Positions 54,228 through 62,772 of a DNA stretch of 64,000 nucleotides are shown here, one piece after another. Source of the DNA: Halomonas jincaotanensis (lineage in GTDB: Bacteria > Pseudomonadota > Gammaproteobacteria > Pseudomonadales > Halomonadaceae); NCBI RefSeq assembly GCF_018448785.1, contig NZ_JAHCLU010000008.1, positions 144,916 through 208,915 on the forward strand, in the 5' to 3' direction. Within the stretch, counting starts at the first letter, position 1. Every line of letters begins with the position of its first letter. The position numbers and the translations under genes are program-made. The notes beneath the pieces are model-generated. The model made no database searches. It was not told the origin of the DNA and saw only the letters and a list, made by a program, of their open reading frames with translations.

Positions 54228-54977
54228 ATGCTGGTAATTCCCGCCATCGATCTAAAGGATGGCAAGTGCGTGCGTCTCAAGCAGGGTCGCATGGACGACG
54301 CCACCACCTACGGCGATGATCCGGTGGCCATGGCCGCCCGCTGGGTGGAAGCCGGCGCGCGTCGCCTGCACTTGGTTGACCTCAACGGGGCCTTCGAGGG
54401 TCAGCCGATCAACGGTGAGGCCGCCACCGCCATTGCCCGCGCCTGGCCTGAACTGCCGATCCAGATCGGCGGTGGGATTCGCTCCGCCGAGACGATAGAG
54501 CATTATCTCGCGGCAGGCGTCTCCTACGTGATCATCGGCACCAAGGCAGTCAAGGAACCCGATTTCGTCGGCGAGATGTGCCGTGCCTTTCCCGGTCACG
54601 TGATCGTCGGCCTGGATGCGCGTGACGGCTATGTGGCTACCGACGGCTGGGCCGAGGTTTCCACGCTGAAAGCCACCGACCTGGCGAAGCGCTTCGCTGA
54701 TGACGGCGTCTCCAGCATCGTCTACACCGATATCGCCCGCGACGGCATGATGTCCGGTGTCAACGTCGCGGCCACCGCCGAGCTTGCTCGCGAAGGCGGA
54801 TTGCCGGTGATCGCCTCGGGCGGCGTCACCAACCTCGATGACCTCCGCGAGCTGATCGCCACCGGCGAGCCGGGCATTCTCGGTGCCATCACCGGGCGTG
54901 CCATCTATGAAGGCTCGCTGGACCTGGCCGAGGGCCAGCGGCTATGCGATGAACTCGCCAACCGGACCGGGAGCTAA
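54228..54977 (+). CDS. hisA: ProFAR isomerase HisA
   Basis: A 249-residue TIM barrel isomerase (1-(5-phosphoribosyl)-5-[(5-phosphoribosylamino)methylideneamino]imidazole-4-carboxamide isomerase). The opening [18 protein letters not shown] with Asp8 and the second acid in [17 protein letters not shown] are the catalytic pair, and phosphate loops are in GGIRSAETI and [10 protein letters not shown]. hisF follows after three bases. Confidence 0.97.
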   Translation: MLVIPAIDLKDGKCVRLKQGRMDDATTYGDDPVAMAARWVEAGARRLHLVDLNGAFEGQPINGEAATAIARAWPELPIQIGGGIRSAETIEHYLAAGVSYVIIGTKAVKEPDFVGEMCRAFPGHVIVGLDARDGYVATDGWAEVSTLKATDLAKRFADDGVSSIVYTDIARDGMMSGVNVAATAELAREGGLPVIASGGVTNLDDLRELIATGEPGILGAITGRAIYEGSLDLAEGQRLCDELANRTGS

Positions 54978-54980
54978 GCC

Positions 54981-55754
54981 ATGGGACTCGCCAAGCGCAT
55001 CATCCCCTGCCTCGATGTCGACGCTGGCCGTGTGGTCAAGGGCGTCAACTTCATCGGCATCCGCGACGCCGGTGACCCGGTGGAGATCGCCCAACGCTAC
55101 AACCAGCAGGGTGCCGACGAGATCACCTTTCTCGATATCACCGCCAGCCACGAGGATCGCGACACCACCGTGGGAATGGTCGAGCGCATCGCCGGCGAGG
55201 TGTTCATTCCACTGACCGTGGGCGGCGGCATCCGCAGCTGCGACGACATTCGCACCATGCTCAACGCCGGCGCCGACAAGGTCTCGATCAATACTGCCGC
55301 GGTGACCAACCCCGATTTTGTGCATGAGGCGTCCGAGCGCTTCGGCAGTCAATGCATCGTGGTGGCCATCGATGCCAAGAAGGTATCCGCCGAGGGCGAG
55401 CCGGACCGCTGGGAGATCTTCACCCACGGCGGGCGCCGACCCACCGGGCTGGACGCCGTGGAATGGGCGAAGAAGATGGTCGAATATGGCGCTGGTGAGC
55501 TGCTGCTGACCAGCATGGACCGCGACGGCACCAAGGTCGGTTTCGACCTGGGCGTGACCCTGGCGATCAGTGAAGCCGTCAGTGTGCCGGTGATCGCCTC
55601 GGGTGGTGTCGGCAATCTGGATCATCTGGTGGAGGGCGTGACCAAGGGCGGGGCCGATGCCGTACTTGCCGCCAGCATCTTCCACTTCGGCGAGTACACC
55701 ATTCCCGAAGCCAAGCGCTATATGGCCGAGCGCGGCATCGAGATGCGCTTATAG
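54981..55754 (+). CDS. hisF: Imidazole glycerol phosphate synthase cyclase subunit HisF
   Basis: A 257-residue TIM barrel paralogous to His[22 protein letters not shown] carries the catalytic Asp11, and the partner Asp is in [15 protein letters not shown]. It uses ammonia from HisH to make IGP and AICAR. It ends the hisBHAF run; the following gene is convergent. Confidence 0.97.
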   Translation: MGLAKRIIPCLDVDAGRVVKGVNFIGIRDAGDPVEIAQRYNQQGADEITFLDITASHEDRDTTVGMVERIAGEVFIPLTVGGGIRSCDDIRTMLNAGADKVSINTAAVTNPDFVHEASERFGSQCIVVAIDAKKVSAEGEPDRWEIFTHGGRRPTGLDAVEWAKKMVEYGAGELLLTSMDRDGTKVGFDLGVTLAISEAVSVPVIASGGVGNLDHLVEGVTKGGADAVLAASIFHFGEYTIPEAKRYMAERGIEMRL

Positions 55755-55774
55755 GGTTAGTCGGTGGAGAGCTC

Positions 55775-56380
55775 TCAGTCGGCGGAGAGCCCCAGGTTGC
55801 TGACACCGTCGTTGCGTCCCAGGCGCCGCAGCGCCTTGAGCGACTCGCGATCGACGGGCTCTTCCACCGCTTGCAGTACGGCCTCCTGAAAATCGAGCTC
55901 GTCCGCCATCAGCGGATGTCGGCGCACCAGTTCGCCGAGTCGCTCGGCGTCCTCCTCGCCCTCGGTCAGCTCGATGAAGGCGCGTATCCCACCCTTCGAG
56001 GTGCGGCTGACCTCGAACACGGCGTCCGGCGCCTCGCCGCGCAGGGTGTCGAGCAGCGCCGAGAGCGCCACGACCGCGTCCAGCGCTCGGCGGGCGCCGA
56101 AACTCTCATCATTCGCCGCGGGTTCAAGCTCCGCCAGCTTATCGGCCTGACGGTCGAAGTCGATGCGCGCTTCTTTCACCGACAGCTGCTCCCAGACCAG
56201 GTCCAGGATCACCCTGAGTCCATGGGAGTCGCCCCGGCCGGCGGCCTCGTCGCAGAGAGCCTGACAGTAAAAAACATAGTTTGGCAGCAGTCTTTCGCAG
56301 AGCGCGGCCATGAAGGCCTGCTGGCGGCGGCGGTCGAGTTGGCGAAGCCGCTGAAAGAAGTCACGGCGATCCTGAATCAT
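55775..56380 (-). CDS. DUF416 protein (YjaG family)
   Basis: A 201-residue, mostly helical protein of the DUF416 family, unknown function. Conserved parts are QQAFMAALCERLLPNYVFYC near the start, VWEQLSVKEARIDFDRQADKL and the C-terminal segment ELDFQEAVLQAVE. It is convergent with hisF and starts 57 nt downstream of the alkyltransferase-like gene. Confidence 0.9.
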   Translation of the reverse strand: MIQDRRDFFQRLRQLDRRRQQAFMAALCERLLPNYVFYCQALCDEAAGRGDSHGLRVILDLVWEQLSVKEARIDFDRQADKLAELEPAANDESFGARRALDAVVALSALLDTLRGEAPDAVFEVSRTSKGGIRAFIELTEGEEDAERLGELVRRHPLMADELDFQEAVLQAVEEPVDRESLKALRRLGRNDGVSNLGLSAD

Positions 56381-56437
56381 GAAACGCTTTCCCGCATGGA
56401 ATATCGAAATGGGTGGTTGTTCTCGGAATCATAGTAT

Positions 56438-56731
56438 TCAAGGCCATAGTCGTTCGGTCGGCACACGACCCAGCGCATCGAAGATCACGCCCTCCGCGAC
56501 CAAGCGCTGGCGCTGTTCATCGGCACCGCCATGGTCGGCCAGCCGGCGCGAGGCGGTGATCACCCGAAACCATGGCAGTTCATGGCCTGCCGGCAGGTCG
56601 CGCAGGGCGCGTGCCACCAGGCGCGGCGTTCCCCCCTCCGTCATTGCGGCAATGCGCCCGTAAGTCGTGACTCGCCCAACTGGAATCTCGGCCAGGATGG
56701 TCAATATCTGTTCTCGCAGCGCCGACTTCAT
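56438..56731 (-). CDS. Alkyltransferase-like protein (ATL), MGMT family without active Cys
   Basis: A 97-residue protein equal to the C-terminal DNA-binding domain of O6-alkylguanine DNA alkyltransferase. The helix-turn-helix with the Arg finger is in GRVTTYGRIAAMT and PRLVARALRDLP. The usual PCHRV reads PWFRV at 53-57, so Trp54 replaces the acceptor Cys. Such ATLs bind alkylated guanines and hand them to nucleotide excision repair. AAGGG lies before the ATG. Confidence 0.9.
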   Translation of the reverse strand: MKSALREQILTILAEIPVGRVTTYGRIAAMTEGGTPRLVARALRDLPAGHELPWFRVITASRRLADHGGADEQRQRLVAEGVIFDALGRVPTERLWP

Positions 56732-56790
56732 GTACCCTTGCGCTCCCTTGTCATGTCATCCCTGTTTCTTCATCAACGGCGAGGTCATCC

Positions 56791-57486
56791 ATGCACCTTC
56801 ATCTGCTCCAGCATAGCCCTCATCAGGGGCCGGCCCGACTCGCCGACTGGCTGACCAGCATGGGTCACAGCCACACGGTGTTTCATCTCGATGCGGGCGA
56901 GCTGGTGCCGCGCCTGGCCGATTGCGACGCCCTTGTCGTGCTCGACGGGCCCTCCACTATCGATGCCGAACCCACCCTCCCTTGGCTGCGGCAGGAACGC
57001 AAGCTCATCGAACGCGCGCTGGACAGCCGCAAACCCATCCTCGGCATCGGCTTCGGGGCGCGCTTGATCGCCTTGGCGCTGGGGGCGACGGTAGCGAGCG
57101 GCACCTTCGCCGAAAGCGGCTGGCAGCGTATCGACCTGGCCGCCGACAGCCCCTTCGATCTACCAGAGCGCTTCGATGCCTTCATGTGGCACCGTGAGGT
57201 CTTTGCCCTGCCGGATGAGGCAAGCCCCCTGGGTGGCAGCGCGGCAAGCCCGATCCAGGGATTCGCTTGGGACGCGGGACGCGTGGTGGGCCTGCTCTGC
57301 CACCTGGAGGCGACAGCCGTCAGCGTGGCGCAACTGATCGACGGTCAGGCGCCGCCGGCAGGCAGTGCAACCAGCCCGCATGTGCAGAGCACCGCAGCGA
57401 TGCTCGAAGATCCCCGACGCTTCGACCGTCTTGCCCCTCTGCTCGACCGGGTGCTGAGCCAATGGCTGCGCAGCACCTCGTCCTGA
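56791..57486 (+). CDS. Class I glutamine amidotransferase-like protein lacking the nucleophile Cys
   Basis: A 231-residue GATase1-like protein of the GMP-synthase-like/YfeJ group. Core residues are VVLDGPSTIDAEP and, at 82-91, PILGIGFGAR, where the active Cys of PILGICxGxQ is Gly87 and the oxyanion Gln is Arg91. The His region FMWHREVFALP (His134) remains. It should therefore be unable to hydrolyse glutamine; a binding or regulatory role is possible. It is convergent with mnmH, 17 nt apart. Confidence 0.85.
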   Translation: MHLHLLQHSPHQGPARLADWLTSMGHSHTVFHLDAGELVPRLADCDALVVLDGPSTIDAEPTLPWLRQERKLIERALDSRKPILGIGFGARLIALALGATVASGTFAESGWQRIDLAADSPFDLPERFDAFMWHREVFALPDEASPLGGSAASPIQGFAWDAGRVVGLLCHLEATAVSVAQLIDGQAPPAGSATSPHVQSTAAMLEDPRRFDRLAPLLDRVLSQWLRSTSS

Positions 57487-57503
57487 GCGCGTCGCTGTCA
57501 TAT

Positions 57504-58625
57504 TCAGGCCGACAGCGCCGCCGCTGATGCCTGGCTCGCCTCTCGCGACCAATGGCGTGCCGCTTCGAGGCAGCTCTCCCAGTCGCCCACATGCAGAAAG
57601 CGGCGCTCGGGGTGCTTTTCCAGTTGATGGCGATAGAGCGGATCGTAATACTCGGTCAACAGCGGCGCGAGCCAGGCCTCGTGAGCCTGTCGATTGCCGC
57701 GCTCGTGTTCCCGAAAAGCCAGCGTCTGCAGGCGTGAAAGCCGTGCCAGGCGCGCGCTGCCCAGGCGCTTTCGCAGCCGGCCCAGTGCCGTGGAGAGCTG
57801 CTTGCGCATCAGCGCCCAACCCAGCCAGTCGCCATACTGCGCGCGATAGATGTCCCAGAGATCGTCGATATAGTCCTTGCTGATCTGCTCGAGCCGCCAG
57901 TCCAGCGGCATCTCGATGCGGATTCGTGGCGCCTTGACCATCCCCTCCCAGAAGCGCAGCGGAATATTGGCCGCGCCGATGTGGCGGGATTCGTCCTCCA
58001 GCACCAGCGGTCCCGGCAAGTCCAGCAGGCGGCGGCCGATGGCATGTTCGAAATCGATCTGCGACGGGGCAGGCAACGGATGGCGACCGAAGGCCGAGCC
58101 CTTGTGCCTCGCGCACCCTTCTAGATCCAAGCCGTTGTCGACCTTCAGGGTCAACGCCGTCTTGGCGCAACCGGTCAGGCCGCTCACCACTAACTGTGGC
58201 TGCTCCGCCGCGGTATCGATACGCTCACACAGCGCCTGGCGCATGGCCTTCCAGCCGCCGCGGATCCGCGGGCGCGTGATGCACGCTTCCGCAGCAAGCC
58301 ACTGCTGGGACACCTGGGAGCGCAGCCCACCCCGAAAACAGTAGACGACCGCATCGGGATGGTCATCGAGCAGCTTCACCCAGGCAGCGACCCGGTTTTC
58401 CTTGACGGCGCCGCTGACCAGCCGCTGGCCGAGCGCGATGGCGGCATCCTGGCCCTGTTGCTTGTATGCGATACCGACCCGGCGGCGTTCCTCATCATCC
58501 ATCAGCGGCAAATTGACCGCCCCTGGCAGAGCACCCTGGCTGAACTCAACCGGCGCTCGAACGTCGATCAGTATCCGGCCCTCCTGCAGCAGCGTCAGAT
58601 CTGGCTCGATCAGCGGCAGACTCAT
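57504..58625 (-). CDS. mnmH: tRNA 2-selenouridine synthase MnmH
   Basis: A 373-residue protein with an N-terminal rhodanese domain (catalytic Cys96 in VVYCFRGGLRSQ) and a P-loop domain. It replaces S with Se in the wobble s2U of tRNA-Lys, -Glu and -Gln. The Walker A motif reads GLTGCAKT at 149-156, with Ala154 where Gly is usual. Length equals E. coli SelU/YbbB (364). It overlaps selD by four bases, forming a complete selenophosphate-to-tRNA module; no selA/selB are seen here. Confidence 0.93.
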   Translation of the reverse strand: MSLPLIEPDLTLLQEGRILIDVRAPVEFSQGALPGAVNLPLMDDEERRRVGIAYKQQGQDAAIALGQRLVSGAVKENRVAAWVKLLDDHPDAVVYCFRGGLRSQVSQQWLAAEACITRPRIRGGWKAMRQALCERIDTAAEQPQLVVSGLTGCAKTALTLKVDNGLDLEGCARHKGSAFGRHPLPAPSQIDFEHAIGRRLLDLPGPLVLEDESRHIGAANIPLRFWEGMVKAPRIRIEMPLDWRLEQISKDYIDDLWDIYRAQYGDWLGWALMRKQLSTALGRLRKRLGSARLARLSRLQTLAFREHERGNRQAHEAWLAPLLTEYYDPLYRHQLEKHPERRFLHVGDWESCLEAARHWSREASQASAAALSA

Positions 58626-59659
58626 CCGCGCACCGTAATCATGGCCGGGCCGCTGGATCTGACAATCTCGCCGAAGGGCACGAGTTCTATACCGTGTTCA
58701 CGACCGATACGCTCGACATCATCCTCCCAGGAAGGATGCACCGAGAGCAACAGGCCTCCGGAAGTCTGGGGATCGCAAAGCCACTGCCAGTGCGCCTCGT
58801 CCATCTTCGGCAGGCTATCCCCCAACGCATCTCGATTGCGCTGGGAGCCACCGGGGACGGCGCCCTGGCGTCGATAGGATTCGGCTTCGGCCAGGCGCGG
58901 CAGGCGCCGGAAATCGATATGGGCCGCCACGCCGCTGGCCTTGCAGATTTCGACAAGATGTCCGGCCAGTCCGAAGCCGGTGACGTCGGTCATGGCATGC
59001 ACGCCCTTCACACGGGCGAGCTCGATACCGATGTCGTTGGGCTTGAGCATCGTCTCCCGGGCCAGGCCTTGATGGCCCGCTTGGATCAACCCTTGCTTCT
59101 CTGCCGTTGTCAGCAACCCGATGCCCAGCGGCTTGGTCAGGAACAGCATGTCACCGACCTGCGCCCCCTCGTTGAGCTTGAGGTGCGCCAGATCCACCAA
59201 GCCGTTGACGGATAAACCAAAAAACGGCTCCGACGACTCGATCGAATGGCCGCCGGCGAGTGCCACGCCCAGCTCACGGCATACCGCCTGGGCGCCGCCG
59301 ACGACGTCACCCGCCACATCGGCACTCAGCTTTTCCAACGGCCAACCCAGGATGCTCAGTGCCATCAACGGTTTGCCACCCATGGCGTAGACATCACTGA
59401 TGGCATTGGTGGCGGCAATGCGGCCAAAATCGAAGGGATCATCGACGATGGGCATGAAGAAATCGATGGTGGTGATCATCCCACGGCCATCGCCGAGGTC
59501 GTATACGGCGGCATCCTCGCGGCCCTGGTTGCCGACCACCAGGCGGGCGTGGTTAGCGCCCGGTCCGGCTTTGGCCAGAATACCATCGAGCACGTCGGGG
59601 GCGATCTCGCAACCACAGCCGGCTCCCTGGCTGTACTGAGTCAGATGGATGGCGCTCAT
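58622..59659 (-). CDS. selD: Selenophosphate synthase SelD
   Basis: A 345-residue selenide, water dikinase that makes selenophosphate from ATP and selenide. The active-site segment is YSQGAGCGCEIAPDVL, with Cys15 and Cys17 matching E. coli Cys17 and Cys19; the following Lys of E. coli (Lys20) is Glu18 here. Other parts are conserved: VGNQGREDAAVYDLG, DFFMPIVDDPFDFGRI, GGHSIE and DPQTSGGLLL. It is the first gene of the selD-mnmH pair. Confidence 0.95.
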   Translation of the reverse strand: MSAIHLTQYSQGAGCGCEIAPDVLDGILAKAGPGANHARLVVGNQGREDAAVYDLGDGRGMITTIDFFMPIVDDPFDFGRIAATNAISDVYAMGGKPLMALSILGWPLEKLSADVAGDVVGGAQAVCRELGVALAGGHSIESSEPFFGLSVNGLVDLAHLKLNEGAQVGDMLFLTKPLGIGLLTTAEKQGLIQAGHQGLARETMLKPNDIGIELARVKGVHAMTDVTGFGLAGHLVEICKASGVAAHIDFRRLPRLAEAESYRRQGAVPGGSQRNRDALGDSLPKMDEAHWQWLCDPQTSGGLLLSVHPSWEDDVERIGREHGIELVPFGEIVRSSGPAMITVRG

Positions 59660-59723
59660 GTCGTTCTCCTTGGCAACAGCATTTATGACAGTCTACAACA
59701 TGCCTTGCGATGGTCGGGTGCGG

Positions 59724-61100
59724 TCACAGGGCCTCCAGGGCATCGGCGAGCTTGTCCACGGCGATGACTTCCATACCGACGGGCGAGCGTTTGGGCGCAT
59801 TGGCCCGCGGCACGATCGCCCGTGTAAAGCCATGCTTGGCGGCTTCGACGATGCGCTCCTGACCGCTGGGCACGGGGCGGATTTCACCGGATAGCCCGAC
59901 TTCGCCGAAGACTACCAGCTCGCGTGGCAGCGGTCGGTTCTGCAGGCTGGACACCACTGCGAGTAGCACGGCAAGGTCGGCGCTGGTTTCCAACACCTTG
60001 ACCCCACCGACCACGTTGAGAAAAACGTCCTGGTCGCCGGTGAAGAGCCCACCATGACGATGAAGCACCGCCAGCAACATGGCCAGCCGGTTGGGGTCCA
60101 GCCCCACGGCGACGCGACGCGGATTGCCCAGCGCTGAATCGTCGAGCAGTGCCTGTACCTCTACGAGGATCGGCCGGGTGCCTTCCCAGACCACCATCAC
60201 CAGGCTACCAGCACCCTGTTCCTCGTTACGCGAGAGAAAGATGGCGCTGGGATTCTTCACCTCGCGCAGGCCCTGCTCGAGCATGGCGAAGACCCCCAAC
60301 TCGTTGACCGCCCCAAAGCGGTTCTTCTGGCCACGCAGGGTACGAAAACGCGAATCGGCTCCGCCCTCGAGCAACAATGAGGCATCGATCATGTGCTCGA
60401 GGACCTTGGGACCTGCCAGGGTGCCATCCTTAGTGACATGCCCCACCAACAGCAATACGGTGTTCGACTGCTTGGCGAAGCGGGTCAGGGCGGCGGCCGA
60501 CTCGCGCACCTGGGCCACGCCGCCCGGGGCCGAGGCGATGTCTTCCAGATGCATGGTCTGGATCGAGTCAATCACCAGGATGTCCGGCCGCTCACGCTCG
60601 GCCACCGCGAGGATGGTTTCGACGCTGGTTTCGGCCAGCATCTTGAGCCCACGGGTCGGCAGCTGCAATCGGCTCGCCCGCATCGCCACCTGGGAGAGCG
60701 ATTCTTCCCCGGTTACGTAGACGACGCGACGCGCCTGAGCCAGCTTGCAGGCGGTCTGAAGCAGCAGTGTCGACTTGCCGGCGCCAGGATTGCCCCCCAG
60801 CAGCACCGCCGACCCCGGGACCAGTCCACCGCCCAGCACCCGATCGAATTCCTCGAAGGTCGAGGAAAGTCGGGGCACTTCGGTGAGATCAACACTGCCT
60901 AGGTCGACCACCTCTCGCGACAGGTCACCGGCATAGCCGCCTCGTCCAGCATTGGTGGTAGCCGCTCCACCGGGGCGCGAGGCCGCCAGGCGCACCTCGC
61001 TCAGGGTGTTCCATTGCTGACAACTGCTGCACTGCCCCTGCCACTTGGGGAATTCGGCGCCGCACTCGGTGCACACGAAGGCACTTTTCGCTTTGGCCAT
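59724..61100 (-). CDS. radA: DNA repair protein RadA
   Basis: A 458-residue RecA-like helicase that promotes branch migration. The N-terminal zinc finger is CTECGAEFPKWQGQCSSC, Walker A is LGGNPGAGKSTLLLQ near residue 100, the RadA KNRFG motif is in RGQKNRFGAVNELGVF near residue 258, and a Lon-like C-terminal domain ends the protein. Length equals E. coli RadA (460). It lies 64 nt from the selD start in the same direction. Confidence 0.97.
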   Translation of the reverse strand: MAKAKSAFVCTECGAEFPKWQGQCSSCQQWNTLSEVRLAASRPGGAATTNAGRGGYAGDLSREVVDLGSVDLTEVPRLSSTFEEFDRVLGGGLVPGSAVLLGGNPGAGKSTLLLQTACKLAQARRVVYVTGEESLSQVAMRASRLQLPTRGLKMLAETSVETILAVAERERPDILVIDSIQTMHLEDIASAPGGVAQVRESAAALTRFAKQSNTVLLLVGHVTKDGTLAGPKVLEHMIDASLLLEGGADSRFRTLRGQKNRFGAVNELGVFAMLEQGLREVKNPSAIFLSRNEEQGAGSLVMVVWEGTRPILVEVQALLDDSALGNPRRVAVGLDPNRLAMLLAVLHRHGGLFTGDQDVFLNVVGGVKVLETSADLAVLLAVVSSLQNRPLPRELVVFGEVGLSGEIRPVPSGQERIVEAAKHGFTRAIVPRANAPKRSPVGMEVIAVDKLADALEAL

Positions 61101-61152
61101 GCCCTGCTCTCGTTGCTGAAATGGCGTCTATTCTAACAGCCCCGGAATCGAC

Positions 61153-61176
61153 AAGGGCGGCCCTGGGGCCGCCCTT
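61153..61176 (-). terminator. Terminator hairpin after the NlpE-like gene
   Basis: A perfect 10-bp stem, AAGGGCGGCC (61153-61162) and GGCCGCCCTT (61167-61176), has loop CTGG. It is 19 nt past the lipoprotein stop. No T tract follows on the minus strand, so termination is likely but not certain. Confidence 0.55.
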
Positions 61177-61195
61177 GCTTACCAGCATACAGCTG

Positions 61196-61645
61196 TTACT
61201 GACGCTGCAACTGAAGCATGTCGTTATTCTGGAAGCGACGGCGCTGTGGGTCGATCAGCTCCAGGGTATCGGCATCGATACGCATGAAGTAGTAGATCTG
61301 GCCATCTCCGTCAGGCGTGAGCTCATAGACGGTCGCGTCGGGGTTTTCAGCCGTCCCGCTCAGCACTTCCCAGTTACCGGCGTAGTTCTCGTCAGGTGGG
61401 TCTTGCGGGTGGGCACGATAAGTGGCGTCCAGGGTGAACGTCCGATCTTCCGGCGCCGACGACTCATCGCCGGTCATTTCGACATTGATGTCGATACCGT
61501 CGCAGTTGCGGCACGGCAGGGTACCCTGATAAGTCGCTTGCGGCTCGGCCATCTCGGGGGCTGCAGCCTGTTCACCGGGCCCGGCAGCACAGCCGGCCAA
61601 TAAAGCGACAAAGGCCGACCCGGCCAGCAACGTTCTGATTTGCAT
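61196..61645 (-). CDS. NlpE-like lipoprotein, N-terminal domain only
   Basis: A 149-residue lipoprotein with lipobox LLAGC (Cys19). The mature part carries the NlpE N-terminal signature YQGTLPCRNCDGIDINVEM with its CxxC. E. coli NlpE also has a C-terminal OB domain that is missing here. NlpE reports lipoprotein and copper stress to CpxA; whether this short form does so is unclear. The start at 61645 has AGGAGG seven bases upstream; the longer frame is rejected. It is upstream of radA. Confidence 0.87.
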   Translation of the reverse strand: MQIRTLLAGSAFVALLAGCAAGPGEQAAAPEMAEPQATYQGTLPCRNCDGIDINVEMTGDESSAPEDRTFTLDATYRAHPQDPPDENYAGNWEVLSGTAENPDATVYELTPDGDGQIYYFMRIDADTLELIDPQRRRFQNNDMLQLQRQ

Positions 61646-61756
61646 GTAGCTCCTCCTAAACAATGGGCCTAACTCCGTAATCCACGGCTGCCTAATTGAT
61701 AGCATACTCTCTCACGCCCTCAGCTGACAGCATCGGCTACCGGGTGTTCCTTGCGA

Positions 61757-62650
61757 TCACACGCCAGAATGAACGTAGACGAACACAAGCCCTAGTACCA
61801 CCGGCATCACTATCAAACTACCAAGATTGCCAATCAATACCAACGACGCCACGGTATGGGGCTCCTGCCGGTATTGCTCGGCCACAAGATAATTGAGTAC
61901 CGCCGGGGGCAGTGCCGCGAAGACCCAAAGACAAGCCGCCTGCAAGCCGCTCAACTCAAGCAGCCAGATCAGCGGCACCGCAAGTACCAGGCCTGACAGC
62001 GGGCAGAGTAAGGCACCGAGCAACCCGGTCTTCCAGTCACCGAAATCGATATCCAGCATCCGCACGCCCAGCGCGAAGAGCAGCAAGGGAACACAGACCC
62101 CACCGAGCATGTGCAGCGCCTCAAGCAACCAGCTCGGCAGCGCAAGCCCGCTCAGGTTAACGGCAAGGCCGGCGATGCTTGCCAGCACGATGGGCATGCG
62201 CAGCAAACGCCAGAGTGAAGTGCCGGGCCTTAGCATGTAGAGTCCCACCGAAAAGTGCAGCAGCATCTCGACAATGAACAGCACGACCGCCGCGGGTAGC
62301 GCCGACTCGCCGAAGGCTAGCAGCAACAGCGGGATGCCCATGTTACCGGAGTTGTTGAACATCATCGGCGGCAGGAAGGTTTTTGGGTTCAATTTCAGCC
62401 ATTTCACGACCGGCCAGAGCACGAGGCCTGAGCCCAGCACAATCACCACGCCGCCCAGCGCTAGCTTGGCATATTCTTCCAGCGGCGCTTGTCCGTCGGC
62501 AAGCACGGCAAACACCAGCATGGGCACAAAGAGTTCCATGTTGAGCGTGTTCATTCCGCGTATATCGGGTGTGCGAAAGTGGCCGTAGAGCGTCCCGCAG
62601 CCGGAAATAAGAAACACCGGTAGCAGGGTCGCGAGAATTTGCGCGGTCAT
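61757..62650 (-). CDS. AEC-family (auxin efflux carrier-like) transporter
   Basis: A 297-residue membrane transporter with about ten helices in two inverted halves. Segments such as MFNNSGNMGIPLLLLAFGE and AALPPAVLNYLVAEQY are family hallmarks. Bacterial members move small carboxylates such as malate or malonate. It is divergent from hisC by 122 nt and stands alone, so the substrate cannot be inferred from neighbours. Confidence 0.9.
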   Translation of the reverse strand: MTAQILATLLPVFLISGCGTLYGHFRTPDIRGMNTLNMELFVPMLVFAVLADGQAPLEEYAKLALGGVVIVLGSGLVLWPVVKWLKLNPKTFLPPMMFNNSGNMGIPLLLLAFGESALPAAVVLFIVEMLLHFSVGLYMLRPGTSLWRLLRMPIVLASIAGLAVNLSGLALPSWLLEALHMLGGVCVPLLLFALGVRMLDIDFGDWKTGLLGALLCPLSGLVLAVPLIWLLELSGLQAACLWVFAALPPAVLNYLVAEQYRQEPHTVASLVLIGNLGSLIVMPVVLGLVFVYVHSGV

Positions 62651-62772
62651 GAACAGATCCAGTGAATTCGCATGCGGACAAAGGCCATTATCCTAGCACG
62701 TCAGTCGCTTGCGCGGTCGCGTTGCACAGGTCACCATGGTTACATAACCCCGGTGCCACCTAGCGAGAGATC

